From Calliopsis andreniformis (lineage: Eukaryota > Arthropoda > Insecta > Hymenoptera > Andrenidae), in assembly GCF_051401765.1 (NCBI RefSeq), contig NW_027480422.1:26678001-26742000 (forward strand): a stretch of 64,000 nucleotides of DNA, read 5' to 3'. How positions within the stretch are numbered: position 1 is the first letter of the stretch; each line of letters starts with the position of its first letter. A model generated the notes under the pieces. The model was given only the letters and a program-made list of their open reading frames with translations, was not told where the DNA came from and searched no databases. Both the position numbers and the translations under genes were made by a program. Below are positions 63,089-64,000 of this stretch, piece after piece.

Positions 63089-64000
63089 AGAAGAATAAGA
63101 TACAATAAAAATGCAACAGTTTTTCCATCGTATAACAGGAATAATTGCAACCAGTGTGAAAGTTATGGTCATTTCTACGTTGCGGGCAACTTAGGTTTCG
63201 CTCTAGGGCGTTGCTCCACCAGACCGAATAGTTAGGGACTTAGAAGTCAACGCAAGAAGCATAAAATACAATAAAAATACAACAGTTTTTCCATCAAATA
63301 AAAGGAATAATTGTAACCAGTGTGAAAGAAATGGTCATTTCTACTTTCCGGGCAACCTAGGCTTCACTCTAGGGCGTTGGTCAACCAGATCGAATAGCGA
63401 GGGACTTAGAAGTAAACGCAAGAAGCATAAAATACAATAAAAATACAACAGTTTTTCATCGTATAAAAGGAATAATTGCAACCAGTGTGAAAGTAATGGT
63501 CATTTCTATTTTCCGGGCAACCTAGGTTTCACTCTTGGGCGTTGCTCCACCACATCGAATAGCTACGGCCTTAGAAGTCAACTCCAGAAGCATAAAATAC
63601 AATATAAATACAACAGCTTTTCCATCGTATAAAATGAATGATTGCAAACAGTGTGAAAGTTATGGTCATTTCTACGTTCCGGGCAACCTATGCTTCACTT
63701 TAGGGCGTTGTTCCACCAGATCGAATAGTTAGGGCCTAAGAAGTCAACGCCAGAAGCATAAAATTCAATATAAATACAACAGCTTTTCCATAGTATATGA
63801 TGTAAATTTGCAAACAGTGTGAAAGTAAAGGCCATTTATACGTTCCGGGCAACCTAGGCTTAACTGTAGGGCGTTGCTCCACCAGATCGCATAGTTAGGG
63901 ACTTAGAAGTAAACGCAGGAAGCATAAAATACAATAAAAATACAACAGTTTTTCCATCGAATAAAAGGAATAATTGCAACCAGTGTGAAAGAAATGGTCA
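63089..64000. repeat. Right-hand end of the window, still inside the array
   Basis: Five full or partial units plus an incomplete one at the end. One is 165 bp ('cagtttttcatcg', one base lost near 63450). The array continues in phase to the final base, so its right edge and any flanking unique DNA lie outside this window. Confidence 0.9.

Larger units (their letters stand above)
1..64000. repeat. Satellite DNA array, 166-bp monomer, about 386 head-to-tail copies
   Basis: The whole window is a single tandem array. I tracked the 'agaagcat' anchor (and its variants cgaagcat, tgaagcat, agaagcacc) from position 137 to 63918. It recurs every 166 bp, with occasional 164, 165 or 167 bp units and a single 68-bp unit. 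All monomers share one orientation; no inverted monomer, mobile element, gene or unique spacer interrupts them. The array runs off both ends of the window. Monomers that are not recent copies of each other differ at many positions, while copies within duplicated blocks differ at only a few bases. Such organisation is known from centromeric and pericentromeric heterochromatin of eukaryotes; a centromeric role is inferred and not shown here. I do not recognise the family by name. Confidence 0.98.

Noticed and set aside
1..64000. TTAGGG hexamers, possible telomeric repeat
   Set aside because: Most units contain one TTAGGG within 'gaatagttagggcc', but never in tandem. It is part of the satellite and not a telomere or an interstitial telomeric tract.
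1..64000. CRISPR-like regularly spaced repeats
   Set aside because: The 'repeat' and 'spacer' parts are both homologous between units, the period is 166 bp, and no cas-like gene or leader exists. It is a tandem satellite.
1..64000. CENP-B box
   Set aside because: The closest looks (ttctacgttccggg on the plus strand, attcgatctggtggag on the minus strand) fail the TTCG-4-A-2-CGGG spacing or residues. I checked the common types by eye, not every monomer.
1..64000. TATA-like motifs (tataaat, tataaaa) and T5 runs as promoters or Pol III terminators
   Set aside because: They occur in nearly every monomer as part of its AT-rich half, with no A/B boxes or other promoter elements and no downstream gene.

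Overview
The window is one uninterrupted block of satellite DNA. From the first base to the last it consists of a tandem repeat with a 166-bp monomer, about 386 monomers long, all in the same head-to-tail orientation. I see no protein-coding gene, rRNA, tRNA, transposon, CRISPR array, inversion or non-satellite island, and neither end of the array is in view. This is eukaryotic, pericentromere- or centromere-like sequence. I do not recognise the family and cannot name the host from sequence alone. A monomer of 150-180 bp is common in both plant and animal centromeres. CpG is not visibly depleted in a representative monomer (6 seen, about 6.7 expected, by hand count).

Monomer anatomy: measured from the recurring 'agaagcat' anchor, each unit has an AT-rich first part (about 90 bp, roughly 28% GC) with A- and T-tracts. 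A GC-richer second part follows (about 76 bp, roughly 55% GC). It contains the best conserved core, ttctacgttccgggcaacc, followed by a CCTAG...CTAGG dyad. An 18-bp stretch in the AT-rich part varies most and separates the sub-lineages. I followed the anchor through the whole window. Spacing is 166 bp almost everywhere, with scattered 164, 165 and 167 bp units and one real phase break, a 68-bp truncated monomer at 20548-20615.

Layout: 1-20 kb is a patchwork of older short segments re-used several times (1-4.3, 9.8-11.9 and 15.6-16.4 kb; 8.3-9.8 = 12.95-14.4 kb; 11.9-12.9 = 16.3-17.6 kb). 20-42 kb is dominated by a large segmental duplication: segment A (22.2-29.95 kb) reappears as B (31.65-36.65 kb) and C (36.65-42.25 kb). 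B and C are themselves a tandem duplication of 20-21 monomers. Between A and B lies a 1.67-kb copy of 4.2-5.9 kb. 42-46 kb is mixed and includes a copy of 0.5-1.2 kb. 46.1-51.0 kb is a 12-monomer higher-order repeat (period 1992 bp, about 2.5 copies). 51-57.5 kb is a mixed, more diverged stretch. 57.5-63.1 kb holds a 22-monomer duplication that flanks a 5-monomer (830 bp) tandem duplication.

Interpretation: almost every duplication offset is a whole number of monomers, and the junctions keep monomer phase. That is what unequal exchange, conversion or template switching between homologous repeats would leave. Many open reading frames, some up to 109 codons, exist on both strands, but they are translations of the satellite and should not be annotated as genes. 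Because 166 = 3 x 55 + 1, the reading frame shifts at each monomer. All identity statements are by-eye comparisons, not computed alignments.
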